From the NCBI GenBank assembly GCA_007922305.1, contig ML677334.1:59622858-59686857 (forward strand): a stretch of 64,000 nucleotides of DNA. Reading direction: 5' to 3'. The stretch comes from Dermatemys mawii. Lineage: Eukaryota; Chordata; Testudines; Dermatemydidae. Shown piece after piece: positions 60,301-63,535 of this stretch. Below the pieces are notes generated by a model. It did no database searches, had not been told where the DNA came from, and saw only the letters and a program-made list of their open reading frames with translations. The position numbers and the translations under genes were made by a program. Within the stretch, counting starts at the first letter, position 1. Each line of letters begins with the position of its first letter.

Positions 60301-62731
60301 CTTGGACAGGATGACTCTAATGCCCATTGCGTTAGCCTTGGCTCTCATTTTCATTTCAGAGCAATGATTATACTATTCTGTGAATTACAGGATGACAGGC
60401 TAAAAATATTATTAAAATACATTAAAAGACAACCTAATTGAAGTGTATAAAATCTTAAATGGCATAAATAAGGTCAGCCCAGTTACTTTTTTCCCCATTT
60501 CAGTGCATTTAATAGAACAAAGTAGTATAAATGAAAGTTAAATGAAAAGTAGCTCTGTACAGAATGTCAGAAAGCATATTTTTACTCTTGAGATATATAC
60601 TGTGGGGTCAGCTGAAAGAGCCAAATAAGGCAAGGTTGTTCATGTTAAAACTGTGGGCTAAATTCAAATCAGGTGAAGGCATTTGAGCTGCTGAGGAGAT
60701 GAATTTGGCCCATGATTTTTAGCCATCTATCATTTAAGTCTTCGCAACATTGAAGGAGTGGGGGCAGCTGGAAGGAATGCAAACAGTCTCACTATCTGTT
60801 GCCTGACAATCAGTCACTGTTGTTACTAAATTGAGCTGTTGCACCATTGGTGGAATATGCTGTAATATGGATACTTGTTTAATTTAATTTATGTTTTTAT
60901 GTTTTTATTTTAGTGTAGAGGGCCCAGCTTCTCAGTGGCATTTAGGCTCCTAGGTGTCTAAATAATACCTTTGAGGAGCTAGGCTGACAAGTCTAACATG
61001 ATGCTATCAGCAAGCAAATTTAATTGAAGAACCATTGATCACACTTTTAGGTGTGGATAAGTGAATGGACATTTGTATTAATGCAGCCAAACTCTTTTGC
61101 TGCAGCAGCACCAACAGGGTCAGCAGAGAGGTGCCTCAGATATCTCTTTTACCATTGATGCAAATAAGCAACAAAGACAGCTGATTGCAGAACTTGAAAA
61201 CAAGAACCGGTAAGAGTCTCTAGAAAATGCCTGCCTTTGTTTAATACCACACAGTGTAAGTCTGTTTGTTTTTAACATTTCTTCTCACTTGTTTTTGTGT
61301 ACGTGCTCCCTCTAGATCTAGATCTATCTGTTTATCAGGATGGGAGGCTGATTGCCTGGATAGCCAGTACCAATATACATGTGGCAAAACTGCAGTGAGC
61401 CACTCTTAAGGCATTACAGAATCAGCCTGTGTTTTTAAAAGTACATGGTTCCATGCCGTGGGATAGTTGTGAATATTTTTACTGTTTGCAGTTTCCCTTG
61501 CAGAGGGTTAAAAATAAAAATCCCATTCTGACTCCAAAACCAAAAACTCTTTCGTGTCCTATTTCTATTTATAGAGAAGAAAATAAAAATCTCCAGAACA
61601 CAATCTGTGTGTGATAAATAAAAGAAGCAGGGATTGTAAAAAGACTGGCTGAAAATTAGACTTTTAATACAGACATAGCTAAAATTGAGAGACAGACAAT
61701 GGAAAGGCTTTGAAATTAGGGGCCATTTATTATAGTGGCACTACGTTGATTTACACCAGTTGAGGATCTGGCCCTACATGTCAGACCCACAATCACTGAA
61801 CAGTAACTTATATTGTCATACAGAGCTTTGTTCTATGTTCCCTGCTTTTACTGTTGGGTAGATAAGGACTGGCCAAAAACAGATGCCTTTCTATCACAGA
61901 CTTCTGTGATCCCTTCTGTCACTGTAGAATAATTCCACAAGCTCTAGTATTAATTTGTCTTTCATAGCTCAAATCTGCTTTCTGAGTGTCTGATGATGCC
62001 CACCAGAGTGTAATGAAGAAAGAATCTGTCACTAACATCAATAAGCTTCACCCCTCTTCAGCAAAGCTTTGCAGCTCTGTTAGCACTCTTATGCATCAAT
62101 TCCGTTATAGTAAATCCTATTAAATGTACTTTCCCCTGAAGAGCCGCTGTCTCTCACATCCATAGTTAAATTAAAAGCGCTTTAAAAAGTGTAAACGGTG
62201 TGTGCGTGATTGATGTAGAAGACAGAACAGATATTATTCTAGTTTCTATTGATTTCATATGGAGCATAGAATATTCACATGAGAGAATGAGGGTGAGGAA
62301 TTCATGAGTTGAGCCAAACAGGATCTATACGTTTGCTTTCCACAGAGAGCATCTGAAATTCAGGCTCTAGTTTTATGGCCTGTTTTACGAAGGTCTTGCA
62401 GAAATGCTCTTTCTAGGACGCTAGCAAACATCAGAAAACCTGTTCCAGTGATGACTGTTTCACTAAAGCTGAGATGTTCTGATGTTTGGAGCCCAGTCAT
62501 GGTACCCTTATTGGTTCAGAGCTATAGACAGTCCTCTTTATTCTCATAGTCAGGTTCTAGGCTGGTTCTATGGAAATGCACTGACCTTTAGTCTTTTACT
62601 TACTATCTTCCCCCAAGAGAAATCTTACAGGAGATCCAGAGGCTGCGGCTTGAACATGAGCAGGCATCTCAGCCCACACCAGAGAAGGCACAACAGAACC
62701 CAACTCTCCTTGCAGAGCTCCGACTCCTGAG
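9159..62731 (+). CDS. DTNA: DTNA (alpha-dystrobrevin), central part of the gene, 13 exons
   Basis: Joined in order, the exons listed separately read as one open frame with matching phases at every junction, and the product follows vertebrate alpha-dystrobrevin closely. DTNA fits better than DTNB: the zinc-finger exon reads CHSES, where as I recall DTNB reads CRCES, and the first exon here reads [18 protein letters not shown]. Alpha-dystrobrevin is a cytoplasmic scaffold of the dystrophin-associated complex. It binds dystrophin or utrophin through its coiled coil and syntrophins through short motifs. Both ends are missing: the first coding exon(s), about 49 residues in the family, lie upstream, and the coiled-coil remainder and C-terminus lie downstream. 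Exons cover under 3% of the span. No alternative promoter could be recognised inside the window. The optional three-residue insert (Asp-Thr-Trp) known from mammals between exons 32365-32489 and 37876-37956 was not found. Confidence 0.95.
9535..9667. repeat. Imperfect palindromic repeat
   Basis: GGTTCTGGTCTCATTTAAACTC near the left and GGTTTAAATGGGAGTAGAATTACTC near the right are imperfect complements. It appears to be a member of the hairpin repeat families, more decayed than the others. Confidence 0.5.
10189..10198. other. Assembly gap (10 N)
   Basis: Ten N between a C/T-rich run (CCCCCTCCCCCT) and TGTGTTTG. The gap most likely hides a low-complexity tract, and its true length is unknown. 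It lies in an intron. Confidence 0.98.
11502..11548. repeat. Perfect 20-bp inverted repeat (hairpin)
   Basis: The 20 bases at 11502-11521 (start ATGTACCATAGAGT) are repeated as an exact reverse complement at 11529-11548 around a 7-base loop, GTGCACT. The symmetry stops sharply outside the arms. It is not part of a repeat family that I recognise. Confidence 0.9.
12456..12810 (+). mobile_element. Old SINE (5S/tRNA-derived, Deu/LF-SINE type)
   Basis: A B-box-like phrase GCAGGCTCAAGTCC comes near the start, then GCATTAAAAAGAGGACCGTC (compare the common ACATTAAACYGAGGTCC phrase of such SINEs), then the 3' end GAAAGGTACTATACAAA, which resembles GAAAGGYGCTATATAAA. Diverged, but all three landmarks are in the right order. 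Confidence 0.55.
13620..14325. mobile_element. Non-autonomous DNA transposon, probable
   Basis: The ends AGGGCTTGATTACACTGAC... and the complement of AGGCCTTATCTATATTTGCAG resemble the reptile AGGGCTTGTCTACACT-type termini. The body contains AGAGCGCTCTA twice and is richer in GC and CpG than its surroundings. The minus-strand frames at 14020-14292 lie within it and are not genes. Confidence 0.55.
16272..16340. repeat. Small palindromic repeat (GGGCCTTATCCAAAG arms)
   Basis: GGGCCTTATCCAAAGTCCACTGA pairs imperfectly with GACTTCAGTGGGGTTTGGATTGGGCC. Same family as 2593-2665. Confidence 0.7.
16535..16660. repeat. L2/SINE-like 3' tail
   Basis: It reads ATTGTAAACTCCTTGGGCAGG, then GGGGCCCCTGATTTTGACTGGGGCC..GCACTACAGTAGTACAAATAA and ends in an AATAATAAT-type tail. 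It is the best preserved of the three such tails in the window. Confidence 0.6.
16975..17060 (+). CDS. DTNA: DTNA exon: EF-hand region, second segment
   Basis: This 86-nt exon encodes about residues 122-149. The acceptor is ...TTATTATCTAACAG. The first base completes the Pro codon left open by the previous exon. The product reads [20 protein letters not shown] and ends MDKLR, with one base of the next Tyr codon before GTAAGT. It matches the family with no gap and continues the EF-hand-like fold. The phases (1 base in, 1 base out) agree with both neighbouring exons, which confirms the boundaries. Confidence 0.96.
17061..18459 (+). other. DTNA intron, 1.4 kb
   Basis: Ordinary AT-rich intron. 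I see no recognisable repeat or exon. An open frame at 17874-18140 looks lysine- and serine-rich, but it has no splice context and resembles nothing known to me. Confidence 0.75.
18460..18614 (+). CDS. DTNA: DTNA exon: second EF-hand-like region
   Basis: This 155-nt exon encodes about residues 150-201. The acceptor is ...TTAATTTCCCCAG. The first two bases complete the Tyr codon, and the product reads [18 protein letters not shown], then the strongly conserved [20 protein letters not shown], ending CFSQQ in phase 0 before GTAAAG. Ala-Gly replaces the Ser-Ser that I remember after ISD in the human protein, and Met replaces Gln after GRYD. The block is part of the paired EF-hand fold leading to the ZZ finger. 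The boundaries follow from homology and phase. Confidence 0.96.
19520..20010. mobile_element. Possible LTR fragment
   Basis: A C/T-rich tract with phrases similar to the elements at 1730-2140 and 63536-64000 (CACAACTCTTCTAAGGTTAACCC, CAGTCCTCCCCCTT). No clear ends or duplication, and no coding capacity. Confidence 0.35.
20215..24803. mobile_element. hAT-like element, split by a 3.86-kb insertion
   Basis: The left part is 20215-20319 and the right part 24182-24803. The ends match as inverted repeats: TAGGGCCCTACCAAATTCACGG at the left and the complement of CCGTGAATTTGTTAGGGCCCTA at the right. Flanking bases TTTATAGA and TTTAGAGC agree at 6 of 8, as expected for a worn 8-bp hAT duplication. 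The right part contains two copies of an internal unit with GCAGAAGTAAGGGTGG (near 24380 and 24495). Frames at 24083-24686 derive from this GC-rich body and are not genes. Confidence 0.8.
20315..24186. mobile_element. Unclassified AT-rich insertion inside the hAT-like element
   Basis: The host element should read CCTATACTATACAG. Here CCTATACTAT (to 20319) and ACTATACAG (from 24182) are separated by 3862 bp, giving a 5-bp duplication ACTAT. The insert is AT-rich, has no frame over about 90 codons and shows no terminal inverted repeat or obvious LTR pair. A purine-rich tract lies at 22715-22775, and a TATA-like TCTATAAATG lies near 23911. A 5-bp duplication fits an LTR element, but the ends do not read TG...CA, so I leave it unclassified. 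Confidence 0.6.
26434..26456. repeat. (TTTG)n microsatellite serving as a splice acceptor tract
   Basis: Five to six TTTG units end 5 bases before the start of the exon at 26462. It replaces the usual pyrimidine tract of that acceptor. Confidence 0.85.
26462..26567 (+). CDS. DTNA: DTNA exon: end of EF-hand region, leading into ZZ
   Basis: This 106-nt exon starts in phase 0 with [19 protein letters not shown] and continues [16 protein letters not shown], with one base of a Val codon left before GTAAGT. It encodes about residues 202-236. The [11 protein letters not shown] segment is almost invariant in dystrobrevins. Ala replaces the Gly that I remember in mammalian LNGF. The acceptor is unusual because its pyrimidine tract is a (TTTG)n microsatellite at 26434-26456, directly followed by AGCAG. 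Confidence 0.95.
26859..26885. repeat. (CA)n microsatellite
   Basis: About 13 uninterrupted CA dinucleotides. Confidence 0.95.
26960..26982. repeat. (ATAAC)n microsatellite
   Basis: Four copies of CATAA/ATAAC between two AGAGCAAGGCAG-like phrases (GAGCAAGGCAGC precedes and AGAGCAAGGCAG follows), so the array is itself framed by a 12-bp direct repeat. Confidence 0.85.
27054..27189. mobile_element. Palindromic repeat with 14-bp target duplication
   Basis: ACAATGTCCAAGTA occurs at 27054-27067 and again at 27176-27189. Between them, a perfect 26-bp inverted repeat (27070-27095 and 27109-27134, arm start AGTGACAAAGAGTCC) is followed by AGACTAACACGGCTACCCCTCT. The tail and arms match the longer copy at 55484-55680, whose central part is missing here. 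A long duplication points to target-primed retrotransposition rather than cut-and-paste. Confidence 0.8.
27545..27990. mobile_element. hAT-like element with G-rich body
   Basis: The ends CAGGAGTGGGCAAACTATGG and the complement of GGAGGTGGGAAACCTTTTTGG pair imperfectly, and the left interior reads GGCCACATCCGGCCCGCAG, a well-known reptile element start. The body (27650-27870) has long G runs and a duplicated unit CAGGGGACAAGGAGCA. No coding gene. Confidence 0.7.
29052..29218 (+). CDS. DTNA: DTNA exon: ZZ-type zinc finger
   Basis: This 167-nt exon encodes about residues 237-292. After two bases completing Val it reads [20 protein letters not shown], then [18 protein letters not shown]. The visible ligands are C-x2-C (CSYC), C-x2-C (CQQC), C-x2-C (CQDC) and His residues in GHASGSH, which is the ZZ zinc-finger pattern. 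In dystrophin-family proteins the ZZ module works with the EF-hands to bind membrane partners. The acceptor is ...TTTCTCTCCCCCGCAG. The exon ends in phase 0 after EYTSW at GTAAGG. Read-through into the intron would add 38 codons before a stop; I see no support for that as a product. Confidence 0.97.
30014..30163. mobile_element. Short hAT-like element, perfect 8-bp duplication
   Basis: The element runs 30022-30155 with ends TAGGGTGACCAGAT and its complement in ATCTGGTCACCCTA. ATTGTTGT flanks both sides exactly. A run of 14 C lies inside (30100-30113). It is non-coding and probably young. Confidence 0.9.
30231..30350. mobile_element. Fragment of a reptile hAT-like repeat
   Basis: GGGCCGGCTCCAGGCACCAG is the start of a common turtle element. 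The fragment continues with GGGGCAGCAC and GGGGGCGGCAC phrases and then fades. No matching right end was found. Confidence 0.55.
31163..31490. mobile_element. hAT-like element, perfect 8-bp duplication
   Basis: The element runs 31171-31482 (312 bp). Its ends CAGGGGTAGGCAACCT and AGGTTGCTGACTCCTG are inverted repeats with few mismatches, and GTATATAC flanks both sides exactly. The outer parts carry GGCACGGGTGCC and CGGCACACCACTTCTGAAAG, typical of this reptile family. Confidence 0.9.
31497..31705 (-). mobile_element. MIR (CORE-SINE)
   Basis: On the + strand it reads CCCCATTTGACAGATGAAGAAACTGAG, then GAGAGGTTAATTAGCTTGTCCAAGGTCATGCAGG, which is the reverse complement of the MIR core, followed by GAACCCAGAACTC near the tRNA-like part. 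This is an ancient amniote SINE. It directly abuts the younger hAT-like copy at 31171-31482. Confidence 0.85.
32161..32225. repeat. Small palindromic repeat
   Basis: GGCCTGATCCAGAGTCCACT pairs with AAATGGACTTTGGCTCA. Same family as 2593-2665, more diverged. Confidence 0.65.
32365..32489 (+). CDS. DTNA: DTNA exon: linker after the ZZ finger
   Basis: This 125-nt exon encodes about residues 293-333. It starts in phase 0 after ...CTTGTTCCTCCCAG with [17 protein letters not shown] and ends EKPLNLAHI plus two bases of Val before GTAAGT. It matches the mammalian protein at nearly every position. The segment is a basic, serine-rich linker between the folded N-terminal half and the syntrophin-binding region. 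Read-through at the donor gives Val then TAA, so intron retention here would end the protein before the syntrophin-binding and coiled-coil parts. Confidence 0.96.
32743..32772. repeat. 15-bp tandem pair
   Basis: AGTCAGAAGTGGGAG is repeated twice in a row without mismatch. Confidence 0.85.
32899..32968. repeat. Small palindromic repeat (GGTGAAATCCTGG arms)
   Basis: GGTGAAATCCTGG at the left pairs with CCAGAATTTCACC at the right. The centre, AAGTTAATGGAAAAG...GTGACTTAATGG, is a worn version of the ACTTCAATGGG core. A relative lies at 44959-45033. Confidence 0.7.
33997..34130. repeat. Palindromic-family repeat (short copy)
   Basis: AGTAGTATCTTTTGTTGGACCA pairs with TGGTCCAATACAAGATATATTACC, and the copy ends GGGACCAACATGGCTACAGC. 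The end motif ACCAACATGGCTAC resembles ACTAACATGGCTAC of the repeats at 27054 and 55473. The related longer copy at 55950-56390 is in the opposite orientation. Confidence 0.65.
35217..35932. mobile_element. hAT-like element, about 700 bp
   Basis: The element runs 35225-35924 with ends ACTCTTGGGGGAATTCTGTGCC and the complement of ACTCCTGGGTGAATTCTGTGCC. Flanking TATGTATT and AATGTATA agree at 6 of 8 bases. The AT-rich outer part and C-rich core are typical of this turtle family. The 147-codon frame at 35387-35830 is a chance reading of the C-rich core. Confidence 0.8.
36370..36600. repeat. AT-rich TTTCAAAA/AAATGAAA-type repeat
   Basis: Many overlapping AAAATGAAA, TTTCATTTC and AAAACATT phrases in both orientations, ending in a T13 run. 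Either low complexity or a decayed palindromic element; the ends are unclear. Confidence 0.45.
37876..37956 (+). CDS. DTNA: DTNA exon: Pro/Ser-rich linker before the syntrophin-binding exons
   Basis: This 81-nt exon opens with one base completing the Val codon and reads [20 protein letters not shown], then NTFTNR, with AG left over (phase 2) at GTAAGT. The mammalian exon has SSGSPFITR at this end, so this copy is one residue shorter and differs in the last eight residues. Its phase-2 end can be joined in frame to exon 40112, 48548, 49306 or 59749, all of which begin with a single codon-completing base. It is the last constitutive exon before the variable region. Confidence 0.94.
37957..40111 (+). 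other. DTNA intron
   Basis: Plain intron. A remnant of a hairpin-type repeat lies near 38185-38275. No other element was recognised, and no further exon was found. Confidence 0.7.
40112..40201 (+). CDS. DTNA: Predicted DTNA cassette exon with an extra syntrophin-binding motif
   Basis: I predict this 90-nt exon from homology to exon 49306-49398. The acceptor is ...TTGAATTATTCAG and the donor is TTCACG/GTCAGT. It begins with one base and ends with two, so it can be included or skipped without changing frame. The product reads [20 protein letters not shown] and then YVNQLHNNS. It matches exon 49306-49398 at about 15 of 29 aligned residues, centred on ADEHxLIxLYVNxL. Known syntrophin-binding sites in dystrobrevin and dystrophin have this D-E-H-x-L-I-x-x-Y pattern. 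Both exons start GTTAC and both end CACG before GTYAGT, which points to an ancient exon duplication. I recall that human DTNA has an extra syntrophin-binding exon missing in mouse and rat; this is probably its orthologue. Expression cannot be judged from DNA. Confidence 0.85.
40742..40812. repeat. Small palindromic repeat
   Basis: GACATGATCCAAATCC pairs with GAGCTTTGGATCAGGTCC, with TGAAGTCAATGGAAG at the centre. Same family as 2593-2665. It lies 540 bases downstream of the cassette exon at 40112. Confidence 0.7.
43911..44003. repeat. Direct repeat, copy 1
   Basis: GTGGGTGTAAGCTCACTTTT...CACCCAATAGTGGGCACTCAGA..TTGGAAGCTGAAGCTGAAAG. By eye, about 85% identical to 44631-44725, roughly 720 bases downstream in the same orientation. 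Family unknown to me. Confidence 0.75.
44631..44725. repeat. Direct repeat, copy 2
   Basis: GTGGGTGTAAGTTCGCTTTT...CACCAATAGTGGGCACTCAGA..CTGGAAGCTGAAGCTGAAAG. Partner of 43911-44003. The pair could be two insertions of one element or a local duplication; the 630 bases between them are unique by eye. Confidence 0.75.
44959..45033. repeat. Small palindromic repeat (GGGTGCAGTTCTG arms)
   Basis: The left GGGTGCAGTTCTG pairs loosely with the right CCAGAATTTCATCC. The centre is CTAAGTCAATGAAAG...GTTGACTTCAGTGG. Relative of 32899-32968. Confidence 0.6.
45320..46960 (+). mobile_element. CR1 LINE, 3' part, interrupted and decayed
   Basis: The segment follows the CR1 reverse-transcriptase C-terminal region (phrases such as CTTTGACAAG, CAACAAAATGGCAGATGAAATTC, AAATGCAAAGTAATGCACAT) and runs to the CR1 3' end, TACTGGGCTAGATGGAC ... 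CCTTATGTTATGTT. It is 5'-truncated, has an internal deletion near 45630-45650, stops and frameshifts, and a DNA-transposon insertion at about 46136-46415. The frames at 45891-46136 and 46448-46666 are pieces of its former coding region. It cannot be active. Confidence 0.92.
46136..46415. mobile_element. DNA transposon inserted into the CR1 copy
   Basis: It starts AGCCCTGGTCTGCACTGGG after CAACAAAAATGATTA and ends GTGAAGATGTACCCC before the CR1 sequence resumes with GGGTATGGAAC. Two strong internal hairpins occur: AACCTAAGATATGCAACTTC with its complement at about 46163-46225, and ATCAGGGATCAATTTATC with GATAAATCGATCCCTGAT at about 46330-46382. Probably a Harbinger- or hAT-type short element; the duplication is unclear. 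Confidence 0.75.
47700..47959. mobile_element. Palindromic hAT-like element
   Basis: The element runs 47708-47951 (244 bp). Its ends CTGGAGTTCCCAAACTT and the complement of CAGGGATTCCAAAACTT match, and the flanks AGTTAGAT / AATTAGAT agree at 7 of 8 bases. The interior is near-palindromic (TTTATTTACCTGAG... and ...CTCAGGTAAACAAA; GGGAGCTGCG twice). No gene. Confidence 0.85.
48010..48120. repeat. Fragment of the 50230-52490 repeat
   Basis: AGGAGCAGCACTATACCCAGAATCCCAGGATTTAAA...GACTCTTGTCTTCCCTCC...GGGGAGATGCATGTCTCCACCA has a close match at 50565-50690. The two copies lie on either side of the variable-insert exons. Confidence 0.7.
48171..48229. repeat. 20-bp tandem repeat, 3 copies
   Basis: The unit TCATACCAGAAATACCCTCA is repeated three times, with a mismatch at the first and last copy. 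It lies 320 bases upstream of the exon at 48548. Confidence 0.9.
48548..48625 (+). CDS. DTNA: DTNA cassette exon: first part of the 57-residue variable insert
   Basis: This 78-nt exon begins with the base that completes Ser and reads [20 protein letters not shown], then FLKGK, ending with GG (phase 2) at GTAAGT. It matches the mammalian insert [25 protein letters not shown] apart from the first few residues. With exon 49306-49398 (93 nt) it makes 171 nt, or 57 codons, the size of the known variable region 3 of alpha-dystrobrevin. In mammals that insert is regulated by tissue and brings an additional syntrophin-binding site. Both ends are phase 2, so skipping keeps the frame. Confidence 0.94.
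48626..49305 (+). other. DTNA intron, 0.7 kb
   Basis: Short intron between the two variable-insert exons. AT-rich with (TA)-like runs near 48860-48940, then an imperfect hairpin repeat at about 49016-49105 built around CAGCTCCCATTG and its complement. A long C/T tract precedes the next acceptor. Confidence 0.7.
49016..49105. repeat. Imperfect hairpin repeat
   Basis: CTTCAGCTCCCATTGTCTTCAACAGGAGCTGAAG is a near-perfect inverted repeat, inside looser arms ATGATCCTGTC / CACAGGATCA. Same type as the other small palindromes. It lies about 200 bases upstream of the exon at 49306. Confidence 0.65.
49306..49398 (+). CDS. DTNA: DTNA cassette exon: syntrophin-binding site of the variable insert
   Basis: This 93-nt exon has acceptor ...CAACCCTGTTTCAG and donor CTCACG/GTTAGT. 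It reads [20 protein letters not shown] and then [10 protein letters not shown], with CG left for the next codon. This is the alternatively spliced syntrophin-binding site of alpha-dystrobrevin; the core [14 protein letters not shown] is the same as I remember for human. The last codon becomes CGC (Arg) when joined to exon 48548's partner 59749, where the mammalian protein has Cys. The donor departs from the consensus at +3, in keeping with regulated use. It is homologous to exon 40112-40201 and, more distantly, to exon 59749-59836. Confidence 0.95.
50230..52490. mobile_element. Long reptile repeat with TTCTTC/GAAGAA ends
   Basis: The left end GATTCTTCTTTGAGTGCTGGTCC and right end CATCATGAAGAATCTCC are inverted relatives, as in a turtle repeat that I recognise (TTCTTCGAGTG... 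and ...CTCGAAGAA). It includes GTTCCTTCTTAC-like and CCCAGGATTTAAA phrases and is interrupted by another element at about 51083-52217. I cannot assign a class. The ends suggest a DNA transposon or an LTR-like unit. Confidence 0.55.
51083..52217. mobile_element. hAT-like element nested in the 50230-52490 repeat
   Basis: The left end ACTCCTGCGGGAATTCTGCACC matches the element at 35225. The interior reads CAGATTTCTTTGCTTCCCC and has a long C-rich core. The right side ends AAATAAAATTTGCAGAAT and lacks the usual terminal GGCACAGAATTCCCCCAGGAGT, so it is 3'-truncated or diverged. Frames of 171 and 179 codons (51118-51859) are readings of the C-rich core and are not genes. Confidence 0.75.
55473..55691. 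mobile_element. Palindromic repeat with 11-bp target duplication
   Basis: AGACTCCTTTA flanks the element exactly at 55473-55483 and 55681-55691. The arms at 55487-55540 and 55593-55646 (core TCTGGTGGCACCTTAAA / TTTAAGGTGCCACTGGA) are near-complements around a 50-base loop, and the tail is CAGACTAACATGGCTACCCCTCTGAT. Full-length relative of 27054-27189. Confidence 0.85.
55950..56390 (-). repeat. Palindromic-family repeat (long copy)
   Basis: It starts GTAGTGTTGTAGCCAAGTTGATCCC (complement of the GGGACCAACATGGCTACAAC end) and runs through GGTAATATCTTTTCTTGGACCA, CACAGCTAAATACAGG and CATTCAAGGTGAAGAGGCC to CTTTTGAAAGCATTATG. I recognise this as a repeat widespread in turtles and crocodilians. 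A short relative lies at 33997-34130. Confidence 0.7.
56391..56590. repeat. Fragment of a GGGCC-rich reptile repeat
   Basis: CCAGGGCCAGCGCTAGACTTGCTGGGGCCCAGGGCAG is the start of a familiar element. It ends near CTGACCCTGGCAGGGCAGG. No target duplication was found. Confidence 0.5.
59749..59836 (+). CDS. DTNA: DTNA exon: constitutive syntrophin-binding site
   Basis: This 88-nt exon follows ...CAACTCTGAGCAG. One base completes Ser or Arg depending on the upstream partner, then it reads [20 protein letters not shown] and RLAAETTAS, ending in phase 0 at GTAAGT. The [14 protein letters not shown] core is the constitutive syntrophin-binding site of dystrobrevins and parallels the motif in exons 40112 and 49306, which would make it the third of three tandem units. 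The last four residues differ from mammals, which have a serine run there. Confidence 0.95.
59837..61105 (+). other. DTNA intron, 1.3 kb
   Basis: An imperfect hairpin repeat with GGGCTAAATTCA / TGAATTTGGCCC ends lies at about 60656-60715, and a fragment of a similar family lies near 60925-60980. Nothing else was recognised. Confidence 0.7.
60656..60715. repeat. Small hairpin repeat
   Basis: GGGCTAAATTCA at the left and TGAATTTGGCCC at the right are near-complements about 50 bases apart. Same type as the other small palindromes, with a decayed centre. Confidence 0.6.
61103..61108 (+). promoter_or_regulatory. DTNA: NAGNAG tandem splice acceptor
   Basis: CAGCAG at the start of exon 61106 offers two AGs 3 bases apart after CTCTTTTGCTG. 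Use of the second would drop one Gln. Both readings stay in frame. Confidence 0.75.
61106..61209 (+). CDS. DTNA: DTNA exon: Gln-rich linker and start of the coiled coil
   Basis: This 104-nt exon begins in phase 0 after ...CTCTTTTGCTGCAG. It reads [20 protein letters not shown], then [14 protein letters not shown], and leaves CG at [29 protein letters not shown] is the invariant entry into the first coiled-coil helix, which pairs with dystrophin or utrophin. The acceptor is a NAGNAG site: splicing 3 bases later would remove the first Gln. The Gln-rich opening is one or two residues different in length from the mammalian SQPPQQRSAPD segment, so which AG is used matters for the exact product. 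Confidence 0.94.
61210..62617 (+). other. DTNA intron, 1.4 kb
   Basis: A stretch near 61720-61780 resembles the hairpin repeats (GGGGCCATTT...ATCTGGCCC). Otherwise plain intron. The open frame at 61429-61614 has no supporting evidence. Confidence 0.7.
62618..62731 (+). CDS. DTNA: DTNA exon: coiled-coil helix
   Basis: This 114-nt exon starts after ...ACTATCTTCCCCCAAG. One base completes Arg, then it reads [20 protein letters not shown] and [17 protein letters not shown], with AG left at GTAGGT. It is identical to the mammalian sequence as I remember it. It forms the first coiled-coil helix that binds the matching helix of dystrophin or utrophin. It is the last exon in the window; the next residues (QRKDELEQRM... 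in the family) must lie beyond 64000. Confidence 0.96.
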
Positions 62732-62898
62732 GTAGGTGTGTATGCCATGAAGAATTCCTGGAACCAGATTTGTCTAGATCAGGGTAAATACATAAAATAT
62801 TCCTGTCCCATCATTGTTCATTTAAAAAAAATGAATAGTGTAATTTTGTTTTTTCATTTAGGTTCAGTATAGGCCTTGACTGTGAACACAATGAAGTA

Positions 62899-62970
62899 TA
62901 TGCTTAAAATTTCACATGTGAGTAGTCCCATTTACTACTCCTGTGCATAAAATTAAGCATGTGTGTAAGT
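62899..62970. repeat. Palindromic repeat
   Basis: TATGCTTAAAATTTCACATGTGAGTAGTCCCATTTACTACTCCTGTGCATAAAATTAAGCATG: the two halves are imperfect complements around GTCCCATTTAC. Relative of 8787-8880. Confidence 0.65.
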
Positions 62971-62989
62971 GATGCCAGATCACATACTT

Positions 62990-63060
62990 AGGTTGTAAGC
63001 TCTTTGGAACAGGAACCATGTCTTGCCCCAATATGTATAAATAACACCTTATCGTAATCG
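62990..63060. repeat. L2/SINE-like 3' tail
   Basis: GGTTGTAAGCTCTTTGGAACAGGAACC followed by a short AT-rich tail. Third copy of the type at 5228 and 16535. Confidence 0.55.
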
Positions 63061-63535
63061 TATGTGGGGGAGAGGAATGATGCTTGTGTCCAAACCCCCC
63101 CCCCCCCCACCTTTTGGGCTAGATCCACAGGCTCCCTTAAAGCCAAGGAGCATCCTGTAGTGTGAGAGCTAGGAATGGAATGGCCCTTTTGCAAGGTTTC
63201 ATTGGTCATTTTTGCTTCAACAACTGAGAAACTTTTGGCTGTTTCAGATACAAGGACAGTTGACCAGATTGTTCCAGTAGTCAGCTTCAGTATAAACACT
63301 TTCCAGAGTGAATATACCAGTCCTGAAGAGCATAATGTGAGATCCAGACTGAGCATCAGATCAGAATAATTTAAAACTAGTTCCTGTTTACAGAGAATAG
63401 AGTATGTGTAAACGCTTCCTCTTGAGTTAAAACTTTCATATTAACTTTTCAGTCGAGGAGATATTAGAGCGTACAAGATAAGACTGGACTTCTTTGCAGC
63501 TTTCCTTCATGCAGTAACCTGTTGCTGGTACCATT

